64,000 bases of DNA from Paenibacillus sp. DMB20 (lineage in GTDB: Bacteria > Bacillota > Bacilli > Paenibacillales > Paenibacillaceae), in contig NZ_LAZU01000021.1 of assembly GCF_000987955.1 (NCBI RefSeq), positions 494,284 through 558,283 on the forward strand. Reading direction: 5' to 3'. Of the stretch, positions 62,144 through 64,000 are shown in pieces. A program made the translations under genes and the position numbers. The first letter of the stretch is position 1. Every line of letters starts with the position of its first letter. The notes beneath the pieces are model-generated. The model had not been told where the DNA came from and did no database searches. It saw only the letters and a list, made by a program, of their open reading frames with translations.

Positions 62144-62171
62144 TTGTTTGGCGCCGGACTCCTACTATAAT
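62144..62171 (+). promoter_or_regulatory. Sigma-A promoter
   Basis: TTGTTT (62144-62149), 16 bases, TATAAT (62166-62171), 51 bases before the start at 62223. Confidence 0.6.
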
Positions 62172-62222
62172 GTGAGATTGTGTAATACATAGCCTGAAAA
62201 ATACATAAAGGGAGAGATAGCA

Positions 62223-63350
62223 ATGAGAAAGCGTTGGATCAAGGCGATCGGTACGGGCATGCTGGCAGCAGTGCTGGCGATCGGGCCGGTTCAGTCGAAC
62301 GTAAAAGCGGAGTCGGTTTCCAATATTACGGTGCTCGAGTCTACAAATAAACTGGTGAACGGAAAAATGAAGGTGAGCTTTGATGTCCAGAACGGAGGAT
62401 CGGGCACCGAGGCAGGTTTTTATGTTTTAGGTTACAGCGAGAATGGAAAGGTGATCGAGGCTGTAGGGGACTCCTCTTTTATGACGTCGAACGAGATAGG
62501 GACGTTTGAAGTCGACCTCGATAGCGGCAGCAAAATCAAGAAAGTGGAGGTCAAGCCGGCGGGAGAGGCTGGCAGCAAGGCTGTATTGCTTGCATCCGGA
62601 ACCCGCACTGAAAAATCGGGGATCGAGGTTTCCGCCGTGGTTCAAAACTCAACTCAAGGCCGAAAGGTAGGGGTGATGGCCGTGGGGTATGACGCCTCGG
62701 GCAAAGCGGTTGAGGTTGGATCGGCTCAAAGTTATTTGGGCGGGGGCGAAGTGGCGACGTACAACCTCCGACTGAAAGCTGCAAACCTGGTCAAAAACGT
62801 CGAACTGACGACGTTTGACTCGGAGGTGGACGGAGTGAAGCTTCTTCAAACCGGTAGCCGCCTTGAAAACGGGAAGTTTGTCGTAACGGGTTCCGTTCAA
62901 AACGGAAACGAAGGCGGTCAGGTTGGCGTTGTTGTCGTCGGCAAAAATGCCAAAGGGAAAGTGCTTGAAGTGAATACGACCTCGGGCTACTTGGGCTCGG
63001 TTGAAATCAATGATTTTGTAGCGGAATTCGATGCGGGCAAAGCCGTCGCCTCCTATAAGGTTATCATCACCGGGAACAGTCGGGCACCCAAAATTATTGC
63101 GGAAGGTTTTACTCGGATCAATAATAAGCTGTCCGTTACGATAGGGATTAAAAACGGAGAAAAAGGCCAGCGCATTACGGTAAAATCCACGGCGTACAAC
63201 TCAAAGGGCCGCAGAGTCGGGGCCGACACGGATTTCATCTACATGGTCGCCAACGAAACAACAACGCTGCAGCTCACTTATAGAAACAAAAATGTTGCGA
63301 GCGTGAAGCTGAAGTATTACGATGAAGCAGGCCGGGAAATTCGGCGCTGA
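62223..63350 (+). CDS. Secreted protein of four tandem repeats
   Basis: 375 residues with a signal peptide (basic start 'MRKRWIKAIG', hydrophobic core, cleavage after a probable 'VKA' near residue 30). The rest is four repeats of about 80 residues, each with a line like 'NGKMKVSFDVQNG', 'GVVVVGKNAKGKVLEV' and 'SYLGSVEI'-type ends. This is the pattern of Ig-like/FxLYD-like beta-sandwich domains; no exact family is recognised. Probably an extracellular or wall-associated structural or binding protein. GGGAGAG precedes the ATG. Confidence 0.75.
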   Translation: MRKRWIKAIGTGMLAAVLAIGPVQSNVKAESVSNITVLESTNKLVNGKMKVSFDVQNGGSGTEAGFYVLGYSENGKVIEAVGDSSFMTSNEIGTFEVDLDSGSKIKKVEVKPAGEAGSKAVLLASGTRTEKSGIEVSAVVQNSTQGRKVGVMAVGYDASGKAVEVGSAQSYLGGGEVATYNLRLKAANLVKNVELTTFDSEVDGVKLLQTGSRLENGKFVVTGSVQNGNEGGQVGVVVVGKNAKGKVLEVNTTSGYLGSVEINDFVAEFDAGKAVASYKVIITGNSRAPKIIAEGFTRINNKLSVTIGIKNGEKGQRITVKSTAYNSKGRRVGADTDFIYMVANETTTLQLTYRNKNVASVKLKYYDEAGREIRR

Positions 63351-63365
63351 ACATCTTTATCCATG

Positions 63366-63402
63366 AAAGGGACCGGGCTGAAGGCAGCCTGGTCCCTTTA
63401 TT
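63366..63402 (+). terminator. Rho-independent terminator
   Basis: AAAGGGACC (63366-63374) pairs with GGTCCCTTT (63391-63399), with inner pairing GGCT/AGCC; lies between convergent genes. Confidence 0.8.
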
Positions 63403-63446
63403 CAAAACTGAACCGGTGGGGAACAGCCGATGAATCATTCCCGTTC

Positions 63447-63740
63447 TCAAGCGTATTCGCGCAATACTTGGATGCCTTTGACGACATTATAAACAAAGGA
63501 ACCGAAGTAAATAACGGCAAACAGAATCACGTATCCGATCACGGCACCGAAGGAGCCGGCGCTGACGGCCATGATAAACAATAGGATGCCTGCCGCGACC
63601 GGGAACAGATGGGAAATCAGTGCCAGCTTGGCATGTTTTTCGACGTATCGATCATTGGAGAGAATCCAGACCAGGATCGGAAGAATAAAGGGAGCAAAGA
63701 AGATGCTGAAATAGGACAGAGACGAAAGCAATTGCCGCAT
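63447..63740 (-). CDS. DUF4870-like small membrane protein
   Basis: 97 residues with three hydrophobic helices: 'FFAPFILPILVWILS', 'LFPVAAGILLFIMAV' and 'AVIGYVILFAVIYFGSFVYN'. The N-terminal 'LSYFSIFFAPFILPILVWIL' followed by 'VEKHAKLAL' fits the DUF4870/YtpI-type small inner-membrane family. GGAGGG precedes the ATG. Role unknown. Confidence 0.75.
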   Translation of the reverse strand: MRQLLSSLSYFSIFFAPFILPILVWILSNDRYVEKHAKLALISHLFPVAAGILLFIMAVSAGSFGAVIGYVILFAVIYFGSFVYNVVKGIQVLREYA

Positions 63741-63846
63741 ATATTTTCCCTCCTGTATGGTTTGCGATGGTCTTTGCTATACACATATTACCCTGCATGC
63801 TTAAAGCTGATTCATAGGATTTCTTGTAATTGAAAAAAATTGTTCT

Positions 63847-63874
63847 TTGAAAATCGGTGAAGATGCGATATAAT
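63847..63874 (+). promoter_or_regulatory. Sigma-A promoter of the tRNA gene
   Basis: TTGAAA (63847-63852), 16 bases, TATAAT (63869-63874), 33 bases before the tRNA. Confidence 0.75.
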
Positions 63875-63906
63875 ATTCCTTGTCACTGTTTCAAATACAT
63901 ACTCAT

Positions 63907-63980
<74 letters not shown>

Positions 63981-64000
63981 TATGTCAAAAAAACGCCTTA

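Overview
The window looks like a chromosomal stretch of a spore-forming member of the Bacillales, most likely Paenibacillus or a close relative. That is inference: it rests on a gerE with the 74-residue length of the Bacillus protein, CgeB- and CotS-like proteins, YhcN- and GerM-type sporulation lipoproteins, a gerM-rph-rdgB block in the Bacillus subtilis order, a KimA-like potassium transporter, a proline T-box and Gram-positive Shine-Dalgarno sequences. I see no phage, insertion sequence or CRISPR array.

Region 1 (1-29 kb) is a large surface-glycan locus, probably for the spore surface. It holds GT2-type glycosyltransferases, four CgeB/GT4-like transferases, a GT-D enzyme, a GT2-DUF616 fusion, three CotS/APH-type kinases, a nucleotide-sugar dehydrogenase, an RmlA/SpsI-like nucleotidyltransferase, a DegT/SpsC-like aminotransferase, an ATP-grasp ligase, an FkbH-ACP-acyltransferase cassette and three tandem beta-helix proteins. 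Its most striking feature is a short helical segment with Gly or Ala at every fourth position, usually followed by Tyr or Phe (a GX3 tag). It occurs on at least eight proteins of unrelated fold, and two small proteins consist only of an Arg/Lys-rich stretch plus the tag. This looks like a docking system that gathers the enzymes. Several genes carry sigma-K-like promoters (AC, 15-17 bases, CATA-like box), as does gerE, so late mother-cell expression is plausible.

Region 2 (29-45 kb) has a YhcN-like lipoprotein, a rpiR-nagB-nagA operon for amino-sugar use with operator-like repeats, gerE, kimA, a YoaP-like acetyltransferase, a flavin reductase, an ArsR-type regulator, a feoA-feoB operon with feoB split in two, a flavoprotein monooxygenase with its own SmtB/ArsR-type regulator, proS behind a T-box, and azoR.

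Region 3 (45-64 kb) has a methyltransferase and metallo-beta-lactamase-fold hydrolase pair, glgC-glgD-glgP, an AraC-type regulator, a serine hydrolase, a DinB protein, a YutG-like protein, gerM-rph-rdgB, an AsnB/AsnO-like asparagine synthetase, small hypothetical genes, a secreted four-repeat protein and tRNA-Arg(TCT).

Two window-wide features deserve attention. Five genes (dehydrogenase, third beta-helix gene, one cgeB, an arsR and proS) each carry one apparent single-base deletion; since proS is a housekeeping gene, sequencing or assembly error is the first explanation. A structured intergenic repeat with paired base changes occurs near 30.0, 59.0 and 61.0 kb.
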